A stretch of DNA of 64,000 nt from Lepraria neglecta (lineage: Eukaryota > Ascomycota > Lecanoromycetes > Lecanorales > Stereocaulaceae): contig CM065646.1 of NCBI GenBank assembly GCA_033220425.1, positions 6,145,501 to 6,209,500 of the forward strand, in the 5' to 3' direction. Of the stretch, positions 42,400 through 55,700 are shown one piece after another. Within the stretch, counting starts at the first letter, position 1. Each line of letters opens with the position of its first letter. Under the pieces are notes generated by a model. The model did no database searches, was not told the origin of the DNA, and saw only the letters and a list, made by a program, of their open reading frames with translations. A program made the translations under genes and the position numbers.

Positions 42400-43190
42400 C
42401 AATAATATAACGCTACTAATATATAGCTACCAGTTTTCTTTTATTATAATTGATTACTTCTTATATAGTCTATATATTTCTACCAATTAGTAGCTATATA
42501 TCTTCTATATAATATATAAATAGATAGTCGAATCTAAATAAAGTCTTCTATATATATAATCCGTTTAAAATATAGCTACTACCGATAGCTCCTTTAGTAT
42601 ATAAAAGCTCGTTATTAGTAATATTAATATAAGTTTAACTCGCGCTTATACTAATCCTTCTTTAACTTCTTTACGGGTTATTTAACTACGCTTTCCTCGA
42701 TTCTATAATAACCTATCATCCGCTAATCCGACTATATCTTCTACTCCTTATAATTCGAGTAAATAACCGAGATAGAGAGTTGCGACGCCTAGTTACCGAA
42801 CTATCAGCGGCACCTAGTAAAACTCTAGTAGATTAGAGGCGTATGTATTTCGCCCTTTTTTGCCCTTGTCCGATTAGTATCCGACTCGGGTTTTATACTA
42901 TCCGAGTAGTATCCGACTTAGGTTTTACACTATCCGAGTAGTGTCTAACTTAGGTTTACCCTATCCGAGTCGGATAAATATTTGGCTAGACGTTTCTTAA
43001 TATTTCTTCTCGTAGTTTATAGTCTCGTCGCTATTATTTCAGCAAAGTATCGCTATAGATACTTAATATCCGACGAATTTGCTCCCTATCTTCCCCGATA
43101 GACTTTATATATAATACCGCGAGCTTAATAACCTCCCTACTCCTTAGCTTACCGAAGTACCCGAATATTAGTAACGTACGAGGGCCGTAG
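42400..43190 (-). pseudogene. Plavaka-like transposase, C-terminal part
   Basis: Minus-strand continuation beyond E4. Ser/Asp/Arg-rich, with VGYYSDSIKPESDTNRT and GEIHTPLIYQSF readable. No catalytic motif is expected here. The plus-strand sequence holds three imperfect copies of a unit around ATCCGACTTAGGTTTTACAC (about 42870-42975), which encode the Ser-Asp stretch. Identification depends on continuity with the core at 49765. Confidence 0.35.
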
Positions 43191-43604
43191 TGTTACGACC
43201 CACGTTACGTGACACGTGTCGTAGATGGATTGATTCTCACTAGGATGGAGTATAATAGAGCAAGAGTATAAAGTAGGCTTCAAGTGATGCTAAGCGGGTC
43301 TGGTATATGATTAGATGATATATATTCAGTGCCTAGCCTAAGAGATCTATTATATATAGTAAGTACTAGATGTAAATAGAAGTTGAGCACGATGCTCTAA
43401 GTAGTAAGTAAGTACTCCTATATATAGCAATAGAAAACCCTACCAAGCTTCCTATAGTCGCCTTGGTCACGTTGCGCCCATTACGCCTATAGTTTATGGT
43501 CGCTATAGTCGCTCTGGGCCTATTATACCTATCGCTTTAGTTTCCTATCCTGTCCCGAGTCCTTGTCCTTCGCGACAGTCCTATTAGAACCGCTAGTTCT
43601 AATA
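43191..43604 (-). repeat. 3' LTR of chromovirus E4
   Basis: 414 bases, TGTTACGACC to GTTCTAATA (CA changed to TA). Shares the inner half with E2-type LTRs, but the outer part (CCTTCGCGACAGTCCTATTA) marks the E1/E4 subfamily. Confidence 0.93.
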
Positions 43605-43640
43605 CTAGCTCCCTCCTCTAGATTTCTTATCCCGAGAAAC
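43605..43640 (-). other. Polypurine tract of chromovirus E4
   Basis: On the minus strand, AGAAATCTAGAGGAGGGAGC runs directly into the 3' LTR. The neighbouring inverted repeat TTCTCGGGAT/ATAAGAAA-like (kept in all copies as TTTCTCGGGACGAGAAA) is a conserved small palindrome upstream of the tract. Confidence 0.7.
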
Positions 43641-43694
43641 TATCCGTCCTTTATACCTCCCCGTTATACTAAGTAATCCTATAACCCTATAATT

Positions 43695-44225
43695 CGTTAT
43701 AAAGAACTAGCCCAAGGCCTATCCGAAATTACTATACGCCCCTATTCTCGATATGCTGCTAGTAGTAAATAGTATCTAGTAGGTACTGAGTCTGACCGGT
43801 ATTCTAGCTATATTACTAGGGGTAAGAAGTGCGATCTTGTGGTGTCGCCTACTAAGATATATCGTATTCAAAACGATAGAAAGAAAGTCTAGGGTAAAAT
43901 AAAAGAAACCTAATCTAAACTACTATAACTATAGAAGGTATATAATAAGATTAAAGATTAGAAATAAAAGATTATAGAGCGGGAGCTCTAGAATATTAGG
44001 GAGTTAGAGGAAGATTAACGAACTTCCTCTAAGGTCTCCGATAACCTTATATTTAATATTAGTTCCGAGTACTTCGATCTCCTCGGCGGGCTAGGAGCCC
44101 CTAAGAACTTTAACTAGTCTTCTCTCGTCTCTAATAGAACTCTTATAGATATTCCCTACAGTTCCCCGCAAGGTTCCTAAGAGGTTCCTAGGTATTTTCT
44201 ATTTTGTTATACCCTTTCTATTTAA
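43695..44225 (+). pseudogene. Antisense accessory ORF of E4
   Basis: Opposite to pol, ending at TAA 44223-44225. It reads ITIRPYSRYAASSK near 43733, then the cysteine region S-D-R-Y-S-S-Y-I-TRGKKCDLVVSP (two of three Cys changed to Tyr), a charged helix (KVYNKIKDQKQKIIEREL with stops at Gln positions, then NIRELEED) and a Pro/Ser-rich tail. The start codon is lost. The last 60-80 bases overlap the chromodomain end of pol on the other strand, as in E1 and E2. Confidence 0.65.
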
Positions 44226-47215
44226 CTAGATAGAACTAATTCCTTCTATCTAGGATCCTCTTAACCTTATACTCTATTTCTTCCTTAATATTATAGTAAA
44301 ACGTTTCTTAGAGAGGTATACTAGAGTCTACTAGCTCCAGGAGTAAGATATAGAATACCGGATATACTTTTGCGTTAGGTAGAAGTTAGAGTTTATAGTT
44401 AACTGGTCCTTTTATCCGTTTAATTAAGAATAGTCTAACCTTAATATAATCTAGTTTCTTACTTAGTCTCGTTATCCTTATATTTTTTATTAGGAGGTAT
44501 ACTTTATCCTCCTCTTTTAGCTAAGGAATATTCTTTCTTTTCTTATTAACTTATTCCTTTAACTTATTATTTAAGCTTTTAATAGACCTTTATATATCCT
44601 TATACAAATTCTTTAGCTCTTCTACTTTTACTAGGGCTTTTTCTATATTAGATCCTTCCCTAGGTTATAGAAATATATTTATATTCTTTCCGTAGTTAGT
44701 AAAGAATAGTATTAGGCCTATTATATCTAATCTATTATTATTATATACTAGTTATACTATTAGAAGTAGTAAAACCTAGTTATCCTACTTCTAGTTTATA
44801 TAATATCTTAGGTATACTTCTATCGTTTAATTTGCATATTCTATCTATCTATTAGTCTATAGGTAATATACTATTAATATCCGAAGTTTAGTTCTAATTA
44901 CTACTATTAGTATTCTCTAGTAGTTAGAAGTAAATAACTTATCTCTATCGGATATTACCGATTTTGGTATACTATAATCCCTTATTAGCTTGTTAAGTAG
45001 TATAAAGGCTAACTAATCTACCTTATATATTTCTTTGAAAGGTATTATAATTATATACTTTATAAGTCTATCTATAATGACTATAATTGAATTGAAGGTA
45101 TCCTATATAGCTGGGTCCTTTGAAGGTAGTAGCTTGACTATAAAGTCTATTATAATATCATTCTATAGTAACTCTAGTATAGGAGTAAACTATATTTGTC
45201 CGTATTTGGCGTATCGTACCGCCTTATTCTGCTGGTATTAGATATATTCTTTAATATATTGTTCAACGCGTATCCGAAGTCTCGGCGCTACGTATCCTCG
45301 TCCTAGGAGTTCTATTATCTTAGATACTCCTAGGTAACCTTATAATAGGTCGTCGTAGTGATCCCTAATTACTTCTTCAATATATATATCAGGTAAGTAG
45401 GTCTTACCTTGATATTTAAGTAATACTAAATCCTGCTGATCCTCTCGTAGTTTTATTACGAATATATCGTTACTATAGGCCTTTATAATCCTATTAGTCG
45501 TATCAGGTCCTAATATACGAAGGGTTACTGCTAATATCTGGTATAGTACTAGCGATCCGTCCGCTTCTTTCTTTAGGATTAGTTATTCCGTAATATTCTT
45601 TTCTTCTATATAGTCTAATCGCCTACTAAGGGTATCTACTTAACTATTATCTTTTCCTAGGGTATAGGTTATCTTGAATTTATATTAACCTAATAGTTCT
45701 AACTATTAAACTTATCTTCTATTTAACTCCTTTATTATTATAAAGTTAAGAAGATTCTTATAATCCGTAAAGATAGTTAGATCTAAATAGCTCTCTATAT
45801 ATACTCGCCAGTTTTATAATATATATACTATAGTAAATAGTTCCTTATCGTATATATTATAGTTCTATTCTACTACTAATATCTTCCTTGAATAGTAGGT
45901 AACTAGATACTACTTTTAGTCTTTTATTTAATATAGGTATACTCTAATTACAAGATCTAATACGTCTATTTCGATATAAGCTAGTTTATTTATCTAAAAC
46001 GTATAGAGTACTAGTAGATCTATATATACTTTCTTTAATATATCGAATGATTCCTATTAGTCTTTTCCCTATATAAACCCGATATCCTTCTTTATAATAT
46101 CTATTAGAGGTAGTACTTTCTTAGAGTAGCCCTTAATAAACTTCCTATTAAAGTTAGCAAATCCTAAGAAGCTTTGTACTACTTTGATATCCTATAGTAT
46201 AGGCTATTCTGCTATAGCCTTGATCTTCTCTAGGCTTATACTAATACCTTCTATACTAACTACAAATCCTAGAAATTCTACTACTTATCGATAAAATTCG
46301 CACTTTTCTAGTTTAAGGAGAAGTTTTACTTATAATAGGTATTCTAGGATATCCTATATAGACGTAATATATTCTTCCTTATTCTTAGAATAAATTAGTA
46401 TATTATTAAGGTATACTATCGCTATTCGATCTAAGTATACTTATATAATATTATTAATAAGTGCTTAGCAGGTTACTAGTACGTTAGTAAGTCCAAACGG
46501 TATTACTAGATACTTATAGTAGCTATATCTTATTCGGAAGGTAGTTTTCTATTCCTCGCCTTCTTTTATCCGAATTAGATTATATATACCTCTAAGATCC
46601 AGTTTAGTAAATATCCTTGCTTTCCTAAGCCGATTCTATAGCTCTCCTATATTTAGTAATAGATATCTATTCTTGATTATAATGTCGTTTAACTTTCGAT
46701 AGTTAATATATAGTCTTAGGCTTCCGTCCTTCTTCGATATAAAGAGGATTAGGTAACCTGCTAGTAATTTGGATTCCCGAATAAATCCCTTTTTAAGGTT
46801 CTCGTTAATATACCCGCGAAGTACTTTAAGTTCCTTTTCTAATAATATATAAATAGGTCTAAATATCGGCTATTTGCTAGGTTCGAGTTCGATCTTATAA
46901 TCCTATAGCTAGTACCTAGGTAATACTTCTATATTCGTCTCTTCCTTAAATAAGTACGCCTATTTACTATACTCTTAAGGGACGGAAGGTATATTAGTTC
47001 CTCCCCTAACTCTCACTTTCTTGTCCCGCTAACCTTTACTAGTAACTATAGAGTTAGACTACTATTTAGTACCGTCCTTATACGAAGCTAAGGTAATATA
47101 TACCTCGACCGGTCTTCGGTTTAACTTCTTATCTACTATCGAATACTATTAATACGTAGATAAGATCTTGGTAACATTTCCAGATCTATCCGTCTTAAGT
47201 ACTCCTCGAGCCTAA
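44150..47215 (-). pseudogene. pol: Chromovirus E4 pol (RT, RNase H, integrase, chromodomain; degraded)
   Basis: RT around 46050-46950 with the core YLNN at 46402-46413: both catalytic Asp have become Asn. RNase H about 45650-46050. Integrase about 44500-45600, with YNDIIIDFIVKLLP and SVISDRDKLF on the minus strand. GPVNYKL and VYPVFYILLLELVD precede the chromodomain at about 44150-44300 (RILDRRN, FYLVK, GYNKIEN). The plus-strand frame at 45035-45241 is only the integrase shadow. Confidence 0.88.
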
Positions 47216-49351
47216 TCGATTATTAGGTTATACTTCTTTAACCAAGGTATCCCTAAAATTATATAATAGGTAGCTATCCTAATAATATTAAAGGTAATCT
47301 CCTTATAGTAGCGCTGAATTATAATAGGTAACGAAAATATTTCTCCGTCTACCTTTCCTATTGATAGTATTAACCTGTTAGCTATCTGAAGGTCGTACTA
47401 TCGTAGTTTCCTTCAAGTTAGTAATCTAGTTAATCATACCAAGTCTCGCGAAATGGAATTTCTAGTAGCTCTAGAATCTATTATCGCAACGGTCCGCTGT
47501 CTATTAATAACTATTAGTATTTTTATATATATATTATATTACGCGGAACACAAATGTTATTTAGGGGTTAATATATTGATCTCCTCGTGGCTACCCCTAC
47601 TGCGAGGGATTACTCTTTTCCCTGCAGAAATCCGGCTATAGATTCTATCTGCTTCAGTATTAGGAGTAGGAATCCTACTTCGGATTTTTCTTTTATATAT
47701 TCCGTGTAGTTATTATATAAACAGGTATACTATTCTTTTAGATAGTATTTCTCTGTGTATAGGTAGTATATCATCTCTTTCTTAACGTGTTCCGACTAAC
47801 CTATATCATTTCCTAGGAAGAACTAGTAAAGTCTTTTTATTGCTAGATACTATAAGTATTCGTTTTCTTTATAGTTATAGTAGAAGTCTTATCTATAGTA
47901 AGGCTTCTTTACTAGTCCTTTCCTGCGGCTTCTTGGCATTCCGTACTATATATAGTAAAGTATAGCATATTCTTCCTATAGTAACTCCTTATATCTTCGA
48001 TAATTCTAATCTTATCGATAATCTGGCTTTTTATCGTCCTGTTATAATTCTTTAGAGTTTCTTTTTTCCTTAGACATAGTAGATCTAGGTATTAATCTTC
48101 TTAGTAGTCGTATATCTTCCTACTTAGTCTCTAATATACTAAGGGTTTCTTCCTACTCCGGATCTATTTCCTCTTCCTAATCCTACTTAGATTCTTTATA
48201 AGTACTACTACCGTCTCTAATATCTAGGTCTTTTCTAGTTTATAAGTTAACGTCCTCTATAAATTCATCCTCGTCTTTAGATTCGTTATTAAGTTCCTCT
48301 CGTATTATCCTATTATACCAGGAGTTAACGTTTTCTTCAACTTCTTCTACTACTAGTAGATCTTCCTCAGGCGTATCGTCTATACCGTCCTAGGTATATA
48401 CTCTTTCTAGTATATTCAGCTACTATTGATATACTATATTTTTCGACTTGCAGTCTCTAGCGAAGTGGCTCGATTTACTATAGCTATAATACTTTAGTAT
48501 TTTCTTGCCCCTTTACTACTTCTTACCCCTCGCAGGCCCTCTAAAGGCTTACTTTCCTTTCTTCTCTATAAAGTCTAGTTCTATAGGTATATATCCGTAG
48601 GGGTCGCGTTCTCCTTTATATTCTAGGCGGTAGCTCTTTAATTTAGTAAAAAAGCTTAAGCGTCCTATCCCGCTAACTCCTCTATTATACCTTTCTCTAT
48701 AGTCCTTTCGAATAGCTTATTATTAATTTCGATTACTTCTTTAATTAGCTTATCTAGAGTATTAATAATAATCCCTAATCTTATAAGTTTATCTTTAATA
48801 TTATCCTTAAGACCTCTTCGATATATAGTTATCAATATATTATTATCCTAGTTAGTCTTTGCTATATACTACTAAAACTAAGTTAAGTATTCCGATATAG
48901 ACTTCTTCTAAGTTAAGTACTAAATAGTTTATATTACTATATTGATTTCGTTTAACGGACCGAATATATAGTAGATTTCGAGTCTAAATATAGCTATACT
49001 CTCTATCTATAATTTGATTTCGCCGTCTTCGTTATTATCTTCTATATATTTCTTTAGGAACGGATTAACCTACTTTTGGGCTCTTCTATATAAGTAAGTA
49101 ATTATAAAGGTTAGATATTATTATATAGATATAAGGTCTCCTTGAAACTTTAAGTAAAGTAATATCTAGGATAGCTATCCCTCGAGCTTATCTCTCTCTC
49201 TATAGTATAAGTCGGGCTAGGCTATCTTGATATATCTACTAAGTCCTTCGTCGATCGTCGGGCGTCTCTATTATCTACTCCCTCCTGAGGAGCTTAGGGT
49301 AGGTACCCTAGGGTCTCTTAGTGGTATACTTATCCTTGAGGGTGCTTAAAG
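47216..49351 (-). pseudogene. gag: Chromovirus E4 gag and protease (degraded)
   Basis: Protease site near 47430-47530 reads IIDSRATRNSISRDLV (family IDSGAT). The knuckle near 48440-48495 reads KYYSYSKSSHFARDC: two Cys lost, His and last Cys kept, making this the least damaged knuckle of the set. An acidic linker with many Glu/Asp lies at 47900-48400. The Gag body reaches about 49300. Confidence 0.82.
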
Positions 49352-49764
49352 TGTTACGACCTACGTTATATAATATATATCGTAGGTAGATTGATTCTTA
49401 CTAGGATGGAGTATAATAGAGTAAGAGTATAAAGTAGGCTTCAAGTGATACTAAGCGGGTCTGTATATAATTAGATGATATATATTCAGTGCCTAGCCTA
49501 AGAGATCTATTGTATATAGTAAATACTAGATATAAACAGAAGTTAAGCACGATGCTCCAAGTAGTAAGTAAATACTCCTATATATAGCAATAGAAAACCC
49601 TGCCAAGCTTCCTATAGTCGCCTTGGTCACGTTGCGCCTATTGCGCCCATGGTTCATGGTCGCTATGGTCGCTCTGGGTCTATTACGCCCATCGCTTCAG
49701 TTTCCTGTCCTGTCTCGAGTCCTTGTCCTTCGCGACAGTCCTATTAGAACCGCTAGTTCTAACA
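49352..49764 (-). repeat. 5' LTR of chromovirus E4
   Basis: 413 bases, TGTTACGACC to AGTTCTAACA, intact termini. Followed by the duplicated CGTAG at 49765-49769. Confidence 0.93.
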
Positions 49765-49769
49765 CGTAG

Positions 49770-52430
49770 ACTCGATACTAAAGCAAGTAAATATTATATA
49801 CGTAAGATACTATATAGCCTGCTAACGTAATATAGCTATAATTAAATATGCCGAAGAGAGGATTAATACCGCTATAGTAATTAAAACTATAGGTTAGTTC
49901 TTTATATTAGAGGTTTTCCTTAAGACTAAAGCCTTAACTTTAGACGCGGCGAGGGCGGTTAGTAGCAGCGTCTCTTCCGCTCTATCGACCTAGATATATT
50001 TATAGTATTATCTCTCTTCCTTTTAAGGGTTTTTACTTAGGTTTATAGTATTACCTAAGAAGGATTTAGTAGGAATTTAGCGTAGATTCGTCGCGCTGCC
50101 TTAGAATTATTTATTAGGAATTTAGGGTAATATATTATAGTATATTAGTCCTAGTCGATGAAACTATTAATATAGAATATCTCTTTTCCTCTAACCGTTC
50201 CCGGTACTAGATAAGTACTTCGCTCGATATTTAGTAGTCTATAGAAGCGGCGAGCGCCTATTATTTAAGGAGTAAGTATAAGCGACGCCCGTACCTTTTC
50301 AACTTCGACTATTCTATAGTAGTCTTGTATCTACCCTAGATATTAATAATCAAAGACTTCTACAAGGGTAGTCTATATACGAGTAGGTTGTTATTTAAAG
50401 TCCCTATTACTAAGATTCTTTACCTCTACGACGACTAAGACCTTACTAACTAACTTTCCCTCCTATATAGTTTCCGGGTTTCGACTCTTATAGTCTTATT
50501 CTCGGACCTATATATAATCTCTACGCCAGGTAAAATACTACGAATATTTATAAGGTCTATAGACTACTAAATCCTTATAGAGACGTCCTAAATCAGAGGA
50601 GTCCTCTCCTATAGTCTTCCAATATATGAGGCCCGAATAGATATAGACCGGGTAGCTCTTAACCTAGCTATAGTCTGCCTCCCTTCTATTAATATCTAGG
50701 TTCGAGGTTATACTACCTCTATTTAGCGTTTTCGCTTAGTACGCCTTAAGAAACGCAGCCAGACTTTAGAGAAACCCAGCTATATTTAGCTATTCAGCCA
50801 CATCTCTCGCCGTTCGCTAGTAAGAACTATCGTATTTATATAGGTATCTTAATATATAGCGCTCTTCTATATCTACTCGCCATCCTAGTTAGTATAGATC
50901 TAGGAGGACCCCGGCCTTTATACTTTTCTCGTCTTCTTATTTTCTCCTCTAACTAAGTAATATAGGCTCCGTCTCTTAGAAATTTTTAATATCCTATATA
51001 ATTATTAACTTGATATAGCGTTCGTTATATTCTATCAATTACTCCTAGTAATCCTTATACTTATTTATTCGGTTATAGTAATTCTTTAGTAATATCGGAT
51101 ATACCCTTTCCGAGGCTTAGGTACTATATCTATCCGGCGGACTATAGTATCTAATTATATTAATATAATAACTAATACTATAGAATTTGGGAAAGTTAAA
51201 AGTTTGCTCGCCCGTTTTCTTATTAACTGGCCTATATTTTCAAAATACCTCCTTAAATAGATCAATCCTTTCTAACGCTGCGTTTATATATTCTAGTATC
51301 GCTTTATTATAGGATTAGTATCTTATAAATATAATAAAGTTAACGATAGTTTATCCTATATATAGTATATCTAGGGGTTTTTCGGATAATAGAGGAGCGA
51401 AGACGGGTATTATAATCTATAATATCTCTTTACTCTCCTCTCCTATCTATTGGCTCAGCTTACTAAACTCCCGAAATTACCTTAGCTTAGTAAATTTAGG
51501 TATAGCTCGAAACCGGGCGTCGATTAAGGCTTATACCTCAAGCTTTATTCGTCCCTCTTCGATATACTCCCTAAGCCAGTCTAGGAGGTAGTTTAATAGC
51601 CCTTTAACTATTAATTAATATAATATATTAAATATCTATAGTTAGTAGACGTTAACTGCGAAGTAGCCGTCTATAAAGTTAGGCCGGTTATATACTATTA
51701 TATCTAGTAACACCCTAGGTATATTCTTATCGTACGTTTTTTGCATCTATAACTACTCTATAGTCTATTTAGATATTTGCTTTAGATATAGTTTTTCAGG
51801 ACGTAGTCGTTCCTATTTATTTAGCGGTACCAAGTAGACCGGATAGTATTTACCGCTCTTAATCGAGGTTATTAAAACTTATTCCTCGTAGTCGCCTAGT
51901 ATAGATACGAGTATTAGGTAGTATCGTCGTATTCGTCCATCTATATATATAATAAGGATCCCCTTTAGCGCTAGCTCCTTAAGTACTTTAAAAGAATATT
52001 ATTAGTATATTAAGTAAGATCTATATTTCGGCCGGCTTACCCTCGACTATAAGCCCTATAGCGTAGTAATATACCTCGGCTTTTACACTATTATAGACTA
52101 ATAGTACTAGTCCAAGCAATATTATCCCCGGCCGAACCTATACCTACCGAATACCTCGATCGAGGTTGCCGATAGTAATATAGACTGGCTACGCCTGTTA
52201 ATCTCCGTGTATCCGTAATAAATAGGTCTTATCTGACGATATTATAACCGGTACCACTATTAAGCTATTAGGGAGCTTATCTTATATCTCCTACTACTAG
52301 CGGGCTATATATATCTTACTAACGATCAGACCCCTATCGAGGTTTCGCTAGCGTATTAGTATATAGTTAATACTCGAATTAAAAGGTTTATATCCGATAA
52401 GAGTTCGTATTATACCTATTATCGTTAGCA
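49770..52430 (-). pseudogene. Plavaka-like transposase, core
   Basis: Minus-strand remnant with a stop every 10-20 codons. Recognisable in order: ILVSILGDYEEQVLI near 51880-51915 (family GDYPEQVL, preceding a Cys-rich site), FIDGYFAVNVY and IFNILYQLIVKGLLNYLLDWL near 51560-51680 (family D.LHQLYQGVIKHLVxWL), AQALIDARFRAIPKF-type sequence near 51500, and NFPKFYSISYYINIIRYY near 51150-51210 (family FNIPKxHSLxHYxxxIRxFG). Further down GEDSSDLGRLYKDLV and SKVLVVVEVKNLSN belong to a C-terminal part that I cannot place. Copia interrupts the N-terminal side at 52430. Confidence 0.55.
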
Positions 52431-52605
52431 TTATATAGTGGAATCTCTAGCGGTACCCCTTATACTAAGCCTAAAGCGGTTAGCGTAGTATTCACGCACG
52501 AAAAGTGTATTTACTTTCTATACGCGACTCTATAGAGTTAGTAATAGTATACAATAAATATGGTTCTTCTTATATGAACTTATTAGTAAGTATATATACT
52601 AAAGG
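52425..52605 (+). repeat. 5' LTR of the Copia element
   Basis: Contains GAATCTCTAGCGGTACCCC and GTATTCACGCACGAAAAGTG, shared with 57140-57320. Directly downstream, GGTTATAAGCCCGGGTTCAG is a plausible primer binding site. Confidence 0.82.
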
Positions 52606-52766
52606 GTTATAAGCCCGGGTTCAGCACCCGTTGATAGCTATTAATATTAATTCTAGGCCCTTAGTAAAGTAATACTATACTATCTTCTACCGAGTATTAA
52701 TATTTCTTAATACTAATTAGCAAAATAATAATCTGCCCGCTCTAGAGAAGATTAGGACGTTTAATA

Positions 52767-55700
52767 ATAGAGTCTACGACCTATAAGATCGAGAAGCTGA
52801 AGGGGGCGAAGAACTGGCCAAGGTTTGAATATAAGATATAGGTAATATTTGAAATAGACGAGACCTAGGAGGTAGTTAGTAGCGAAGAACTCCTGCTAGA
52901 TATACCTCCCTAGCCTATAAACCAAGCAGCTTATACCGCTGCTAATAGTTCTATAGTTCCTATAGTCGCTACTATATAGTCCTAATTAGATAACTACTAG
53001 AGAAGACTTATATAGTAGGATAAAGATACTAAGGCTTAGAAGAAGAAGAATCGAAAAGGTATTATATAGCTTATATTCTATACTGAGGAAGGTCCTAGAG
53101 AATATATTAAGGGCTTAAATACTATCTATACCCAATAGGAGAAGCTAAAGAAGTAGTATAGCGCTTCTAACCTCTTAACACGAGATATAGTATTATCTAT
53201 AATTACTTATATCGAGTCCTTATCTTATAAATCCATTTAGGAATACACAGAGGCTATTAAGAAGTAACAAACTATCCTCGCTAATATAGGGGTTAGGCTT
53301 CCCACTTGGCAGCTATCTTTATTCTTCCGAATAGGACTTAAAGAAGGACTTAAACTATATACTTTCTAGTTAATCTAGGCGTTAAAGGTATCTAGAAAAG
53401 AACTCGATATCGACGATATAGTAACCGCTCTCTTAGAATATAATCGGCGTATTAAACTCCAAGAAGAGACGTCTAAGGCTATAGTAGCTAGATTTAGAAA
53501 GTAAGATAAGCCGGAAAAGCTACAGCACTAGAGGAAGAAGAAGAAGGATACTATAAAAGACGCTAAACTAGGTAATCGAAAGGATCTCGGAACTCCTCCC
53601 TATAGCTACTACAGCTTATATCGATACGGCGACACTCACTACTACTATCTATATAAGTACCTACGTCTAAAGGAATAGGAAGTAACTAAAGGAAGGGAAG
53701 ATCTACTAATAGAAAATAAATAGAAGAAAGCCTCTTCTGCCAGATATAATAGGAGTACTAAAGAATCGTCTCAGTTAATAGCTCGTATTACGAGGTCCTT
53801 TAGTACTAAGGTTATTAATATATTAATCACGTCTACACTAAAGGAATAAGCCGTCTATATAGATACCGCCTCTGACGTATATACGCTATAGGATCGATCT
53901 AAGTTCGAAGATTATGAGCCAAGTAATAAGACCCTTACTAGCATCGATAGCAAGGCTCTAAGGGTCCTCGGGATCGGTACTATACTATATCCAAGACTTC
54001 TTAATAGGAAGGCTGAATACGTCCGTATTAGTAGCGTATATTATATTCCTGATATAGACTATAACCTTCTATCGATTGCAACCCTAGAAGATAAGGGCTA
54101 CTACGCCTCTATCAAGGATAGACGCTTCGATATCATTGATTCCGAAGATAATAAGGTCGTACTATCAGGTACCCGTGTTAGTAAGAGCTATTTACTCGAC
54201 CTGAAGTATACTTATCCCCCGTAAGCGCTGAGATCTTCTAAGAAGCCTCTAGCAAATTATGCTTCCTGGGATGAATAGTACCGACGCCTTGGCTATTTGG
54301 GTATACAAGACGTCAGGAAGCTTTCCAAAATTGCTACTAGGATTAATGCCGTTATAGCTAATAAGCTCTAGAAGGACATACCTCCGTATAAGCTATACGA
54401 AGAATACTCTATAGGGAAGATGGCTAAGATATATAATTATATCCCTTATCGACAAGATATCTCTAAGCGAGAGACTGTCAAGGGCGCTAAGATCTGCTTA
54501 GATATCGCTAGAGGCGGCTATATTAAGGTTACTAAGGGAGGATATCGCTACTATATCTCCTTTATCTACGAGGCTACCGATATAGTCTAGATCTATATAC
54601 TTAAGCGCAAGTCAGAACTTCCTACTATAATTCGATACTTTCTTGTCTAGATAGCTACTCAGGGCTATCTAGTACGTCGCTTTACTAGTAATAACAAGGC
54701 TATCTACGTATATAAGGAGGTCCAGGATACCCTGAAGGATCGTAGGATTTAATAGGAGCCTTCTATACTATATACGCCCAATTAGAATGTAATTGCGGAG
54801 CGTATATTCCGGACGCTATTTGGCCGTATAAGGGCAATCCTTCGAGACGGTAGATTTGGCCAATCCCTATAGGGGGAGGTAATTAACTATATCGTCTATA
54901 CTAAGAATAGATTACTCTTATCTCTCGACTCGTCTACTATACCCTATAGGGCCTAGACTAGCAATAATACTGATATCAGCTACCTTAAGCCATTTGGATA
55001 TATTGCCTACGTCTATAATACGAATCCTTTATTAAAGAAGTTAGATAATAAGGCTATTAAATGTAAGTTCCTAGGCTATAGGAAGAATAATAACTAGTAC
55101 CGCTTCTGGGATCTCGAACGGAAGTAGGTAATTCTCTCTGTATGGGTTAATTAGGAACTCGACGCTTCTATCGACAATAAAGAAATAGGGGGGAGGACGA
55201 GTTCGACGAAAACGACTCCTAGTAGTTCTTTACTATTAATATACCTCTTATTCCTACTAAGGCTAAAGTAGTTAACGACGCCACTAACGTATTGCCTGCA
55301 GAAGAAGTTATACTATCTTCTAATTCTAAAGACGAGTGGTTTAAACTAGATTCACCCGATCTATCTCCTAATCCAAATATACGGCCTATACGAACCCGTA
55401 CTCAGGAGAAGCCTAATTATAAGTAACTTTATAGTGTTAGGGAGTATAAGAAGAAGGGCTTTGCCGCGAGAGCTTGTAAGGTTACTATTAATTAGACTCC
55501 TTCCGTCCTCGCTACTATTAATAATACTCTTAAGGGCCTAGATAAAGATAAATAGATAACTGCCCTACAAGAAGAGCTTAACTCGCTGAAAGAGATGGGA
55601 ATATAGGATATACCCGTACCTCTGCCAAATGGCAGGAAGGCTTTACCAGGTCAGTGGGTCCTCGCCCTAAAGCTAGATTCGGAAGGAAATATCGCCCGCT

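Larger units (their letters stand above)
43191..49764 (-). mobile_element. Ty3/Gypsy chromovirus copy E4, full length, CGTAG duplication
   Basis: Complete 6574-base element with 414/413-base LTRs and CGTAG on both flanks (43186-43190 and 49765-49769). Sense direction is minus: LTR, possible primer binding site CTTTAAGCACCCTCAAGG, gag, protease, RT, RNase H, integrase, chromodomain, antisense ORF zone, polypurine tract, LTR. Uninterrupted, so it serves as the reference for E1-E3. RIP has inactivated every domain. Confidence 0.95.

Noticed and set aside
52601-52640. tRNA-like piece (GGTTATAAGCCCGGGTTCAG)
   Set aside because: Too short for a tRNA and directly after the Copia LTR, where a primer binding site complementary to a tRNA is expected.
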